In this document: positions 25,412 to 33,981 of the stretch, one piece after another | How positions within the stretch are numbered: position 1 is the first letter of the stretch | Layout: each line of letters starts with the position of its first letter | Translations under genes and position numbers: made by a program | Source: Desulfovibrio cuneatus DSM 11391 | GTDB lineage: Bacteria; Desulfobacterota; Desulfovibrionia; Desulfovibrionales; Desulfovibrionaceae | Direction of reading: 5' to 3' | DNA length: 64,000 nt | Assembly: GCF_000430005.1 (NCBI RefSeq) | Contig: NZ_AUCY01000013.1 | Coordinates: 1 to 64,000, forward strand | The notes under the pieces: generated by a model | Told to the model about the DNA's origin: nothing | The model's database searches: none | The model's input: only the letters and a program-made list of their open reading frames with translations

Positions 25412-25590
25412 AACACCCTCTTTCGGTTGGGTTGGAGTTCGTTTACGACGGGTAGTTGAAAAAGCACAGCACGCAATAAGTGCGCTTGCAAAAGCGCCTC
25501 GCCTAGCGTGTTACTTGCCGCTACAAAGGCAACGTTCCTGGCTTTTCATGTTTGGCTACCCTGGTATCCAGGCAATTCAGGAGTTCTATT

Positions 25591-25617
25591 TTGACAAGCA
25601 CAGCACAGTGCTATAAA
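25591..25617 (+). promoter_or_regulatory. Possible sigma-70 promoter of coaBC
   Basis: TTGACA at 25591-25596 and TATAAA at 25612-25617 with a 15-base gap, slightly short. It lies 160 bases before the coaBC start. The rest of 25412-25776 shows only a small GCGCTT/AAGCGC hairpin near 25490. Confidence 0.4.
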
Positions 25618-25776
25618 ATTGTGCTACAATCCATTTCAACCAGCACACAGCTTGGCCTTATGTACCGCATTACGGCATGGGGCATGCCCCGCAGGGCGCT
25701 GTGTGTTCTGCATACTCGCAGTGGGCTACAAGAGCAAGTGTTTTATGCACACGTTGCCGGGTACAGGAGTTTTTTC

Positions 25777-26988
25777 ATGCAAGCCACTTTCTCCCATTTT
25801 GCAGGGCGCCGGGTTCACCTTGGGGTGTGCGGCTCTGTGGCCGCCTATAAAGCCGTTGAACTGGCCCGGCTGTTCCAAAAGGCTGATATGTTCGTTTCCT
25901 GCACCCTTACGGATGCCGCGTGCCAGTTCATAAGCCCCCTGACCTTTGAAGGCATTGGGGCTTCCCCGGTGTATACCAAAATGTTTGACGATACACAAAA
26001 CTCTTGTTTTTCCCATTTGGACCCCGGGTTTATGGCAGACGTGTTCGTTCTTGCCCCGGCCAGCGCCACCACCTTGGCCCGCCTTGCCACTGGCATGGCA
26101 GAAACCATGCTGGCAGCCCAGTGCCTTGCCTTCCATGGCCCGCTGGTGCTGGCCCCCGCCATGAACCCGCGCATGTGGGCCCACCCCGCCACCCAGGCCA
26201 ATGTGGCCTTGCTGCACCAGCGTGGTGCCACGCTGGTTGGCCCTGCCGGGGGCAACGTGGCCTGCGGGGAAGAAGGGGTGGGCAAGCTGGAAGACATTCA
26301 CACCATTTTTTTACACACCCTAAAGGCCCTTGCCCCCCAAAACCTTGCAGGCAAAACAGTGCTGGTTACCCTTGGCCCCACCAGGGAACAATGGGACGGC
26401 GTGCGCTTTTGGAGCAACCCTTCCACCGGGCACATGGGTGGCGTGCTGGCCCTTGCGGCCTGGCTGCGCGGGGCAAGCGTTGTGGCTGTGGCTGGCCCCG
26501 GCACCCCTGCCCTGCCCAAGGGCATTCACACCGTGCCCGTAACCTCGGCCAAGGAAATGCTTGAAGCGGCTGAAGCCCACTGGCACAAGGCAGACATAGG
26601 CATATTCACTGCCGCAGTGGCAGACTTTTCCCCCGTTCCCTTTGGGCCTTCCAAGTTTAAAAAGGCCACGGCAGGGCAAGACCTTACCGTGCAGTTTACC
26701 CCCAACAAAGACATTCTGGCCACGCTTAGCCTTGCCAAAAATTCGTCCCAGAAAGTGCTGGGCTTTGCGGCAGAAACGGAAAACCTGGAAGAGCGCACAC
26801 GCGGTAAACTGCACGCCAAAAAGGCCCACCTTATGGCAGGCAACACCGTTGGGGAACCCGGCTCCGGCTTTGGCAGCGCCACAAACACCATGTTTGTGGT
26901 AGACGCCAACGGCAAGGAAGAGCACTGGGAAAACACGAGCAAGGCAGACATTGCCTGGAGGCTGTTAGATTGGCTCTTAACTCTGTAA
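25777..26988 (+). CDS. coaBC: Bifunctional phosphopantothenoylcysteine decarboxylase/phosphopantothenate-cysteine ligase
   Basis: A 403-residue coenzyme A biosynthesis enzyme. The CoaC flavoprotein half (1-185) shows GVCGSVAAYKAVELARLFQK, FVLAPASATTLARLATGMAE and the substrate-clamp motif APAMNPRMW with GPAGGNVACGEEGVGKLEDI. The CoaB half shows TLGPTREQWDGVRFWSNPST followed by GHMGG, and AAVADFSPV with FKK. The start at 25777 follows AGGAG (25765-25769). In CoaC the catalytic His normally lies in a short SHL motif; here SHLDPGFMADVFVLAPA is present. Its 3' end overlaps the next gene by 19 bases. Confidence 0.95.
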   Translation: MQATFSHFAGRRVHLGVCGSVAAYKAVELARLFQKADMFVSCTLTDAACQFISPLTFEGIGASPVYTKMFDDTQNSCFSHLDPGFMADVFVLAPASATTLARLATGMAETMLAAQCLAFHGPLVLAPAMNPRMWAHPATQANVALLHQRGATLVGPAGGNVACGEEGVGKLEDIHTIFLHTLKALAPQNLAGKTVLVTLGPTREQWDGVRFWSNPSTGHMGGVLALAAWLRGASVVAVAGPGTPALPKGIHTVPVTSAKEMLEAAEAHWHKADIGIFTAAVADFSPVPFGPSKFKKATAGQDLTVQFTPNKDILATLSLAKNSSQKVLGFAAETENLEERTRGKLHAKKAHLMAGNTVGEPGSGFGSATNTMFVVDANGKEEHWENTSKADIAWRLLDWLLTL

Positions 26989-27875
26989 CACTTATGGAGC
27001 TGCTTCGGCCCTGGCGCGGCGCAGGTATAACACACCTGCTGGCCCTGCCCGAACCCGGCGACCCCACCCCCGAAGAACTTGAGGCCCAAGAGCAGCCCCA
27101 GGCCCTTGAGGCTGGCCCTGCGGGGCACTTGGTTCCTGCCGCTGGCCCGGTTAGCCCTGTGGGTATTGAACATACCCCACCTGGGCTTGCTCCCACTTCC
27201 CCCACCCCTTCCCCCCCGGCCAATGCCAAGGAAGGACGCCCTATTCCCAGCCACCTGTTGCCCCCCCAGCCAGCCAGCCGTGGGCAGCAGCCCCAAGGGC
27301 ACGGTGCAAGCAGCAGGCTGAACGCCCCAGGGCAGGTGGAAGCCACCCCCGACACCGCGCACCCCGCAGCACAAGCCTTGCCTGCCCCCAATACAGAGCT
27401 GCACACCTGGCCAGAGTCCTGGCAAGCGTTATGGCAGCGCACCCGGCCTGCTTCCATTGTGTGGTCTTACCCGGCACTTTCCCAAGACCTTGCCGGGCAA
27501 GGCAGCCCGGAACGCTCTCAGCTTATGCGCGGGCTTATTGGCAGCCTGGCCCTACCCAAAGGTTCCAGTGCCTTTTGGCCTCTTACAGCCCACCAGGACA
27601 GCGGCACCTGCCACATGCCCGCAGCCTTTGCTGGGGCTATAACCCGCCTTGCGCCGCAGGTTGTGGTGTTTATGGGGGCCTCAGCTTTGCCACTTTCCGG
27701 CTTTGCCCTTACCCTTTCCTTCCCGTTCACCCAGCAAGTTCTTGGGGGCAAGATGTTTTTGCTGCTGCCTGAAACGGAAACCCTTATTGCTGATGCCGCT
27801 GCCAAAGCCCGCGCCGCCGCCTTCCTGCGGGCCCAGTTTGCATCCATTCCTTCACTCTTTTTTACCAAAGGTTAA
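26970..27875 (+). CDS. Conserved-looking hypothetical protein with a proline-rich centre
   Basis: A 301-residue protein not recognised. The N-terminal 30 residues (MELLRPWRGAGITHLLALPE) and the C-terminal 130 residues (TRPASIVWSYPALSQDLAGQ ... QVVVFMGASALPLSGFALTL, FPFTQQVLGGKMFLLLPETE) look folded; the latter suggests an alpha/beta domain. Between about residues 30 and 150 lies a low-complexity Pro/Ala/Gln-rich linker. It starts inside coaBC: a TTG at 26970 stands 8 bases behind GGAGG, and an ATG at 26994 is the alternative. It is followed 4 bases later by the epimerase, so coaBC, this gene and the epimerase look co-transcribed. Confidence 0.65.
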   Translation: MALNSVTLMELLRPWRGAGITHLLALPEPGDPTPEELEAQEQPQALEAGPAGHLVPAAGPVSPVGIEHTPPGLAPTSPTPSPPANAKEGRPIPSHLLPPQPASRGQQPQGHGASSRLNAPGQVEATPDTAHPAAQALPAPNTELHTWPESWQALWQRTRPASIVWSYPALSQDLAGQGSPERSQLMRGLIGSLALPKGSSAFWPLTAHQDSGTCHMPAAFAGAITRLAPQVVVFMGASALPLSGFALTLSFPFTQQVLGGKMFLLLPETETLIADAAAKARAAAFLRAQFASIPSLFFTKG

Positions 27876-27879
27876 TCGT

Positions 27880-28881
27880 ATGCATGTGCTTGTTACTGGT
27901 GCTGCTGGTTTTATTGGATTCCATCTTTCCCGCTGCCTGCTGCAGGAAGGGCACACCGTTGTTGGCATTGACAACCTCAACGACTACTACTCCCCTGCCC
28001 TGAAGGAAAGCCGCCTTGCCCTGCTGCGCCCCTTCCCCAATTTTTCCTTTGAGCACATGGACATGGCCAATACCCCGGCCATGCAAGCACTGTTTAGCAA
28101 CAATGCGTTTACCCACGTGGTCAACCTGGCGGCCCAGGCCGGGGTGCGCTACAGCCTTGAAAACCCCCTTTCTTATATTCAGGCAAACCTTGTGGGTTTT
28201 GGCAACATTCTGGAAGGGTGCCGCCACTCAGGCGTGCAACACCTTGTGTATGCCTCTTCCAGTTCCGTTTACGGCATGAACAAAAAAGTGCCCTTTGCTG
28301 TGGAAGACAGCGTAGACCACCCTGTTTCTTTGTATGCAGCCACCAAAAAGAGTAACGAACTTATGGCCCACTCCTACAGCCATTTGTACCGGCTGCCCAC
28401 CACAGGGCTTCGCTTTTTCACGGTATATGGCCCCTGGGGCAGGCCAGACATGGCCCTGTATATTTTCACCAAGGCCATACTGGAAGGCAAGCCCATTCCC
28501 GTATTCAACCACGGCAACATGCAGCGCGACTTCACCTACATTGACGACATTATTGAAGGCGTTGTGCGTGTTATGGGGGTTATTCCCACCCCTGCCCCCC
28601 AAGGCACCCCCCTTACCCCGGCGTGCAGCACGGCTCCGTTTACCGTGTTCAACATTGGCAATAACAATGCAGAGCCCCTTGGACGCTTCATTGAAGTTCT
28701 TGAAGATGCCCTGGGCAAAAAAGCAGAAATCACCTACCTGCCTATGCAGAATGGCGACGTGGAAGCCACCTATGCAGACATAACCCACTTGCAAAAAGTA
28801 ACGGGGTTCACCCCTAGCACGACACTGGAAAAAGGTATTCCTGAATTTGTACGCTGGTACAGGGAGTACCATACGATTTAA
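27880..28881 (+). CDS. NAD-dependent epimerase, UDP-glucuronate 4-epimerase type
   Basis: A 333-residue extended SDR. Rossmann motif [12 protein letters not shown] at the N-terminus, DNLNDYYSPALKESRLALL (the LNDYYD element typical of UDP-GlcA 4-epimerases such as CapI/LspL), VNLAAQAGVRYSLENPLSYI, SSSSVYG and the YxxxK pair in SLYAATKKSNELMAHSYSHL. GLRFFTVYGPWGRPDMALYI and RDFTYIDDI complete the pattern. The start is ATG 27880, 4 bases after the previous stop and behind AAAGG. It supplies UDP-galacturonate for surface polysaccharides (family knowledge). Confidence 0.9.
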   Translation: MHVLVTGAAGFIGFHLSRCLLQEGHTVVGIDNLNDYYSPALKESRLALLRPFPNFSFEHMDMANTPAMQALFSNNAFTHVVNLAAQAGVRYSLENPLSYIQANLVGFGNILEGCRHSGVQHLVYASSSSVYGMNKKVPFAVEDSVDHPVSLYAATKKSNELMAHSYSHLYRLPTTGLRFFTVYGPWGRPDMALYIFTKAILEGKPIPVFNHGNMQRDFTYIDDIIEGVVRVMGVIPTPAPQGTPLTPACSTAPFTVFNIGNNNAEPLGRFIEVLEDALGKKAEITYLPMQNGDVEATYADITHLQKVTGFTPSTTLEKGIPEFVRWYREYHTI

Positions 28882-28917
28882 GCATTCCGGCAGAACAACT
28901 TCATGCTTTCAACTGCT

Positions 28918-28954
28918 AAAAAGCTCATGTTTCACGTGAAACATGAGCTTTTTT
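28918..28954 (+). terminator. Terminator built around a parS site
   Basis: A perfect 36-bp palindrome (AAAAAGCTCATGTTTC with its complement GAAACATGAGCTTTTT around ACGT), followed by further T residues. It stands 36 bases after the epimerase stop and contains parS at its centre. Confidence 0.85.
28928..28943. promoter_or_regulatory. parS centromere site 1
   Basis: TGTTTCACGTGAAACA, an exact match to the chromosomal parS consensus bound by ParB/Spo0J. It is embedded in the terminator at 28918-28954. Confidence 0.97.
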
Positions 28955-28972
28955 TGTTCCAGTAATACATCA

Positions 28973-28988
28973 TGTTTCACGTGAAACA
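28973..28988. promoter_or_regulatory. parS centromere site 2
   Basis: A second exact TGTTTCACGTGAAACA, 45 bp after the first and about 96 bp before the parA start. ParB bound here could also modulate parA transcription (inference). Confidence 0.97.
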
Positions 28989-29083
28989 AAGGAAAACACA
29001 TTGACGCTACGCGCATTCTCACGTACAAGCAAATCGTAGCAAATGGTCAGTGACCCGACAAAACCAACATATTGGGGGCAACT

Positions 29084-29854
29084 GTGGCTCGATTAATTGC
29101 AATAGCAAACCAAAAAGGCGGCGTTGGCAAAACAACTACGTCTATTAACCTGGCAGCCTCACTCGCTGTTATGGAAAAAAGGGTGCTGCTTGTTGACTGT
29201 GACCCGCAAGCAAACAGCACCAGTGGGTTGGACGTGCAGGTGGGGGAATACTCCCTTTACCCGTGTTTTTTTCAGCCAGAACTTACCGAAAAAGCCATAC
29301 GCAAAACGCACAGCCCATTCCTTTCAGTACTGCCTGCAACCACAGACCTTGTGGCTGTGGAAATGGAACTGGTAGATAAAATTGGCCGTGAATATTACCT
29401 GGCAGAAGTGGTGAAAAGCGTAGAACACGCCTATGACTACATTATATTTGACTGCCCGCCTTCACTCGGCTTGCTTACCTTAAATGCCCTGTGTGCAGCA
29501 AAAGAACTGCTTGTGCCCTTACAGTGCGAATTTTTTGCTCTTGAAGGTATTGTTAAATTGCTACACACCTTTGAGCTGGTAAAAAAACGCCTGAACCCGG
29601 ACATTTCCCTGCTGGGTGTTGTGCTTACCATGTACGACATTCGCAACAAATTGACGAAGCAAGTAAAGAATGAAGTGCGCCGCTGCTTCCCTGACCACTT
29701 GTTTGAAACCGTCGTGCCGCGCAACGTGCGCCTTTCTGAAGCGCCAAGCCACGGCAAGTCCATTATCCATTACGACATCAAGTCCAAAGGGGCGGAAGCG
29801 TACCTTGCCCTGGCAAAAGAAGTGGTGTTACGCAAACCCAAGAAAGAAGGCTAG
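29084..29854 (+). CDS. parA: Chromosome partitioning ATPase ParA (Soj)
   Basis: A 256-residue deviant-Walker ATPase. KGGVGKTT at 11-18 with the signature lysine, VDCDPQANST near residue 38, DCPPSLGLLTLNAL, and the C-terminal VVPRNVRLSEAPSHGKSI followed by YDIKSKGAEAYLALAKE are diagnostic. The start is taken as GTG 29084, six bases after GGGGG; an upstream TTG at 29072 is less likely. It drives origin segregation with ParB and parS. Unusually, parB is not next: a leftward zinc-ribbon gene and about 880 bases separate them. Confidence 0.96.
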   Translation: MARLIAIANQKGGVGKTTTSINLAASLAVMEKRVLLVDCDPQANSTSGLDVQVGEYSLYPCFFQPELTEKAIRKTHSPFLSVLPATTDLVAVEMELVDKIGREYYLAEVVKSVEHAYDYIIFDCPPSLGLLTLNALCAAKELLVPLQCEFFALEGIVKLLHTFELVKKRLNPDISLLGVVLTMYDIRNKLTKQVKNEVRRCFPDHLFETVVPRNVRLSEAPSHGKSIIHYDIKSKGAEAYLALAKEVVLRKPKKEG

Positions 29855-29974
29855 CGCGTACCGCATAGCCTTCATTATATGTTGGCACAAGCCCTATTGG
29901 GCTACGTAAACACAGCAATACGGAAAAAGAAAATGAGCGTTTGCGCGTGGCTGTGGCGAGTTTGAACAGCGCCA

Positions 29975-30014
29975 GAAAAAAAGGCACATGGCCAAATAAC
30001 GCCACATGCCTTAA
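29975..30014 (-). terminator. Terminator of the zinc-ribbon gene
   Basis: On the minus strand AAGGCATGTGGC pairs with GCCATGTGCCTT (two G-U pairs) around a short loop and is followed by seven T residues. Confidence 0.85.
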
Positions 30015-30103
30015 GTAAACACCTGAACCACCATTTCACCCCCAGTATGCGCAGCATGCACACACTAAGGGCAGGTAAACCAGCTCATTCCCCGGCAAAG
30101 CAA

Positions 30104-30514
30104 CTAACTGGCAGTGCGGGGAGTAGCTTCAAAACACACATGGTCCTTAAAATGCTTTTTCCGCACAATAGCCCCGCACGATTTACACAAAAATACCACA
30201 AGGCCCCCAAGCTGGGCACTTTTCAACACAAAGGGGTGCTGCGGGTCTTCCTGCCAGTTTTCGGTACTGGCGCCACAATTTTTACAACTAACTGAAGCTT
30301 CCACCGGGTACTTGAAATCCCAGTATTGCAAAAAACTCTCCCAAGCTTCCAGGGGTTCCTGCAATTCAGGCTGTGGTTCAAGCTGGGCAAGGGCGGCCTT
30401 CAGTACTGGTTCCAGGCGCGGCCCTGCCACCCGCCACAGCTCAGGGCTCAGCAAAATGCCGTGCAAGGCACCTTCGGCATCATACAGCGGCAGTACATGA
30501 CGTGATTTTCCCAT
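30104..30514 (-). CDS. Hypothetical zinc-ribbon protein between parA and parB
   Basis: A 136-residue protein. The C-terminal half holds two CxxC pairs, CKNC at 77-80 and CKSC at 110-113, separated by 29 residues, which indicates a structural zinc ribbon. The N-terminal 70 residues are helical and acidic (RLEPVLKAALAQLEPQPELQ). The start at 30514 follows AAGGAAG. It is transcribed against parA and parB, with its own terminator. No family is recognised; DNA or RNA binding would be the common role of such ribbons. Confidence 0.65.
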   Translation of the reverse strand: MGKSRHVLPLYDAEGALHGILLSPELWRVAGPRLEPVLKAALAQLEPQPELQEPLEAWESFLQYWDFKYPVEASVSCKNCGASTENWQEDPQHPFVLKSAQLGGLVVFLCKSCGAIVRKKHFKDHVCFEATPRTAS

Positions 30515-30671
30515 GGCACTTCCTTTTTTCTAGAGACGTAACACTTGCAACGGTGCCCCGTTGTTCCCCCGTCCACTTTCGCTCTCAGCGAAAGTGTGGT
30601 GGCAAGGATATTTCAAACCCTTGCAGAGCAATCAGCGCATTTCATTCGTTAATTACTCTAGGGTGGAGGTT

Positions 30672-30725
30672 ATGGGAAAATATGTCAAGGGGAAAGCCGC
30701 GCTGGCTTTCTATGAAGATTTTTAA
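30672..30725 (+). CDS. Possible 17-residue leader peptide of parB
   Basis: ATG at 30672 is preceded by GGTGGAGG (a strong ribosome site, two bases away) and opens MGKYVKGKAALAFYEDF, ending in TAA at 30723-30725. The stop overlaps the TAAGGAG ribosome site of parB. A hairpin CACTTTCGCT/AGCGAAAGTG lies 80 bases upstream. It may be chance; conservation of the frame would decide. Confidence 0.35.
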   Translation: MGKYVKGKAALAFYEDF

Positions 30726-30734
30726 GGAGTTATT

Positions 30735-31691
30735 ATGAAAACAGGAACACACGGCCTTGGTAAAGGCCTGGGCGCACTTATTCGCGAAACAAGCATCACG
30801 GCCCAGCCAGAAGATGTACGCACCCTGCTGCTCAAAGATATTACCCCAAACCCCAACCAACCGCGCCGCACCTTTTCCGAGCAGGCATTGCAAGAGCTGG
30901 CTGTTTCCATACGGGAACAAGGCTTGCTCCAGCCCATTCTGGTGCGCCCGTTGGCTACGGAAGCTGGCCTACCAAAATATGAAATTGTGGCGGGTGAACG
31001 CCGCTGGCGTGCTTCCAAGCAGGCCGGGCTGGTAGAAGTACCCGTTATTGTGCGCTCATTTACCGACAAAGAATGCCTAGCAGCCGCCCTGGTAGAAAAT
31101 ATTCAGCGGGAAAACCTGAACCCCATGGAAGAAGCGGAGGCCCTGAACAGCCTGAAAACCGACTTTTCCCTGAGCCAGGAAGAACTGGCAGCAAACCTTG
31201 GCAAAAGCCGTTCTGCCATTGCCAACAGCCTGCGAATGCTCTCCTTGCCGCAGTGTATTCGGGCCGATGTTGCCGCAGGCAAACTCACCTCCGGCCATGC
31301 CCGTGCCCTGCTCAGCATAACGGAACCTGCTGCCCAGGCTGCACTGCATACCCTTATTCTGAACAACGAGCTTACCGTGCGGGAAGCTGAAGGCCTTGCT
31401 GCCCTGTGGAAAGAAACTGGCACCCTGGCAGTGCCCACCACCGCTAGGCCTGCTGCCCCTGGGGCAACACAAACCACTGCAACACAGGCCCCAGCCCCCA
31501 AGGCCACTGTACGCCCGCAAAGCGCTGTGCTGCTTGCCGCCCAAACCCGCCTTGGGCAAGCCCTTACCTTTGCCGTGAAAATTTCGGGCAAAGAAGAAAA
31601 AGGCAAAATCACCATTGCCTACAATTCCAAGGAAGAACTGGAAGCTGTGCTGGCAACGTTTGAACAGCAAAAAGCACGCAGCGCGGAATAA
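30735..31691 (+). CDS. parB: Chromosome partitioning protein ParB (Spo0J)
   Basis: A 318-residue CTP-dependent DNA clamp. MKTGTHGLGKGLGALI is the N-terminal ParA-stimulating box; the CTP-binding motifs are GERRWRA at 87-93 and ENIQRENLNP at 121-130; the helix-turn-helix SQEELAANLGKSRSAIANSL recognises parS. A Pro/Ala/Thr-rich linker (about 235-262) precedes the C-terminal dimer domain (KGKITIAYNSKEELEAVLAT). The start follows AAGGAG. Its sites at 28928 and 28973 are 1.8 kb upstream. Confidence 0.97.
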   Translation: MKTGTHGLGKGLGALIRETSITAQPEDVRTLLLKDITPNPNQPRRTFSEQALQELAVSIREQGLLQPILVRPLATEAGLPKYEIVAGERRWRASKQAGLVEVPVIVRSFTDKECLAAALVENIQRENLNPMEEAEALNSLKTDFSLSQEELAANLGKSRSAIANSLRMLSLPQCIRADVAAGKLTSGHARALLSITEPAAQAALHTLILNNELTVREAEGLAALWKETGTLAVPTTARPAAPGATQTTATQAPAPKATVRPQSAVLLAAQTRLGQALTFAVKISGKEEKGKITIAYNSKEELEAVLATFEQQKARSAE

Positions 31692-31904
31692 GGTTCCACG
31701 CCATAGCCAGCACACCCTCTAGCGCATTTTACCTTTGAAACGTCGTATTCCTTTATGCCGAGCAGACATGAAGTACTTCATACAACGTTTTATAAGGACT
31801 CAATACAATGACACCCTTGGCGAGTGTCCGCTGCGCGTCCACAGAGCTTTTCAAAGTTGAAATGCTCTAGCCCTGAACCACTCTCCATTGATTTTTGAGG
31901 CACC

Positions 31905-32945
31905 ATGAAAGCACACCAGAAACACACACCCGTACTCTCTCCTGCCAGCCTTGCCAAGCACTGTGAAACGCTGCACACAGGCCGCGTTCTTATTGTGGGC
32001 GACAGTATGCTGGATGAGTACCTTTACGGCACGGCAGAGCGTATTTCACCGGAAGCCCCTGTGCCCATTGTGCTTATTTCTGAAGAAAATGCGGTGCTTG
32101 GCGGGGCGGGCAATGTAGCTAAGAACATTTGCTCCCTGGGGGGCAAGGCCGTGCTGGTAAGCTGCCGTGGCAACGACACCGCAGGCACGGCCGTGCAAAC
32201 CATGCTTGAAGAAACCGGCAGCACTGCCGACTTTATTATTACCGCAGAGCGCCCCACTACAGTAAAAACACGGGTACTGGCAGCAGGCCAGCAAATGCTG
32301 CGCATTGATAAAGAAGTGCCCCAGCCAATACATGAGGAACACACCCGCCAACTGCTGCAAAAAGTGGCTCTGCACCTGCCGGAAATACAGGCCATAGTGC
32401 TTTCCGATTACGGCAAAGGCGTTATTACCGCAGGCTTTATGCAGGGGCTGCATGCCCTTGTGGCCCAGCAAAAGCGGGTCATTCCTATTTTAGTAGACCC
32501 AAAACCGCAGCACATGCCCCTGTATGCCGGGGTAACGCTGCTTACCCCCAATAAAAAAGAAGCCGCAGCCCTGGCCGGAATGCGCACGGAAACCAGGGAA
32601 GAAATTTTTGCCACGGGCAAAGCCCTCATGCAGCAGCTAGGGTGCCCACAGCTTGTTATAACCCTTGGGCCGGAAGGCATGGCGGTGTTCAGCGATACAA
32701 ACACCGTGCACCACATTCCCACCACCGCCCAAAGCGTTTTTGATGTGACAGGTGCAGGGGATACCGTTATAGCAACACTCAGCCTTGGGCTGGCTGCTGG
32801 CTATTCCCTGATTGAATCATGCATCATAGCCAATTATGCGGCAGGCATTGTTGTAGGGCACGTAGGGGCAGCAACAGCCACTGTGCAGGGCATTGCCCAT
32901 GCCCTTACTGCATTGCCCTTTACGCCGCCACAAGCATGGGAGTAG
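31905..32945 (+). CDS. rfaE1: D-glycero-beta-D-manno-heptose-7-phosphate kinase
   Basis: A 346-residue PfkB/ribokinase-fold enzyme equivalent to the N-terminal domain of HldE. It shows VLIVGDSMLDEYLYGTAERI, SPEAPVPIVL, LGGAGNVAKNICSLGGKAVL and the anion-hole motif VFDVTGAGDTVIATLSLGLA with the catalytic Asp. It phosphorylates heptose-7-phosphate at C1 for ADP-heptose synthesis; the adenylyltransferase is at 18580-19095. The start follows TGAGG. It is joined by 3 bases to the DUF2459 gene. 31692-31904 upstream shows nothing notable. Confidence 0.93.
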   Translation: MKAHQKHTPVLSPASLAKHCETLHTGRVLIVGDSMLDEYLYGTAERISPEAPVPIVLISEENAVLGGAGNVAKNICSLGGKAVLVSCRGNDTAGTAVQTMLEETGSTADFIITAERPTTVKTRVLAAGQQMLRIDKEVPQPIHEEHTRQLLQKVALHLPEIQAIVLSDYGKGVITAGFMQGLHALVAQQKRVIPILVDPKPQHMPLYAGVTLLTPNKKEAAALAGMRTETREEIFATGKALMQQLGCPQLVITLGPEGMAVFSDTNTVHHIPTTAQSVFDVTGAGDTVIATLSLGLAAGYSLIESCIIANYAAGIVVGHVGAATATVQGIAHALTALPFTPPQAWE

Positions 32946-32948
32946 CCT

Positions 32949-33890
32949 ATGGGTGATTATTCCAGGTTTTCCCTTTCTTCCCGCCCACCACAAAACCGTG
33001 GTCTATACAAGGCGCTCGCCAAATGGCTGGCCTATGCCGTGGTTATTGGGGGTGTGGCTGTAGTGCTGCTGGGCCTTTTGCCAAGCCCACTGCACCACCT
33101 TATGGCAGGGGAATCAACCAAGGCCCTGTGGGCCCTGCGTGAAGCAGACCCCCGGCTGAAAGATACCGCAGCCCACATTCCCGTGTATGTGGTGCAAACT
33201 GGCTCCCGCCTTGATTTTGCCCTGCCCGCCTATGCCGTGGTCACAGCGCCGGAAGGCCGCTTTGCCATAGACTGGGGCAAATACTTCGGCTATGAGTTTA
33301 TTTTACCCAAACCCTCCCGCCTGCCTGTGGCCTGGTCGTTTCCTGATTTTCCCTTTGATGCTGGGAACACAGCCACCACCGCTTCCCCCCTGGCCCCCGT
33401 GCCAAGCTCCCCTGCCAGCCCCCCTACCCCGCCACTGGAAGCAAACCGCCAGGCCCTGGTAAGTAATTCCCTGTGGTGCCTTGTGGGTTGGGGGCAGCCA
33501 GAACTGTATGGAACACAAGGTATATGGCATACCATGCCAGCACTTGCCATGCTCACCTCCCTGGTGGGTAGCACGGCTGCCCTGCATGTGGATATTTGGG
33601 AAGGCCCCATGGCCCCCAGCCAGAACATTCGGCGCTTGTACCTTACAGAAGCCGAATACATTACCCTGTGCCGCTATATTCAACAAAGTGTTGCCAAAGA
33701 CGGCGCAGGTGCCCCGGTGCCCATGCTCATCAAAGGCTACGCCGATGTAGACAGCTTCTTTAAAGGCAAGGAACGCTTTGCCCCATGGCATAACGGCGTA
33801 AACTGGGTGGTGGAAGGCCTGCACACCATTAACGCCCCTACTTCCGTGTGGACTCCCGTGGCTGGCCTTGCCATGCACCACCTGCCGTAG
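32949..33890 (+). CDS. DUF2459-family membrane-anchored protein
   Basis: A 313-residue protein with one N-terminal membrane segment (WLAYAVVIGGVAVVLLGLLP). The rest, IPVYVVQTGSRLDFALPAYA, the WGKYFGYEF variant of the family 'WGD--FY' motif, SLWCLVGWGQPELYGTQGIW, LVGSTAALHVDIWEG and the final GLHTINAPTSVWTPVAGLA with the N-W pair, follows DUF2459 (TIGR02117). A Pro/Ser-rich insert (about 135-165) is unusual. The function of the family is not established. The gene starts 3 bases after rfaE1 and is co-transcribed. Confidence 0.75.
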   Translation: MGDYSRFSLSSRPPQNRGLYKALAKWLAYAVVIGGVAVVLLGLLPSPLHHLMAGESTKALWALREADPRLKDTAAHIPVYVVQTGSRLDFALPAYAVVTAPEGRFAIDWGKYFGYEFILPKPSRLPVAWSFPDFPFDAGNTATTASPLAPVPSSPASPPTPPLEANRQALVSNSLWCLVGWGQPELYGTQGIWHTMPALAMLTSLVGSTAALHVDIWEGPMAPSQNIRRLYLTEAEYITLCRYIQQSVAKDGAGAPVPMLIKGYADVDSFFKGKERFAPWHNGVNWVVEGLHTINAPTSVWTPVAGLAMHHLP

Positions 33891-33902
33891 GGGTAGTTTT
33901 TA

Positions 33903-33928
33903 CTGGGGGGCGCTGCCTCCCCAATAAA
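33903..33928. repeat. Family B remnant, copy B5
   Basis: Only the terminal hairpin remains: GGGGGGCGCTGCCTCCCCAA, with GGGGGGC pairing GCCTCCCC. It lies between the DUF2459 and GGDEF/TPR genes. Confidence 0.6.
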
Positions 33929-33981
33929 AATCGCTACCATTCACCAAGCAATTGCGCTGTGCGGTTGCTCCAGCTAAGGCT

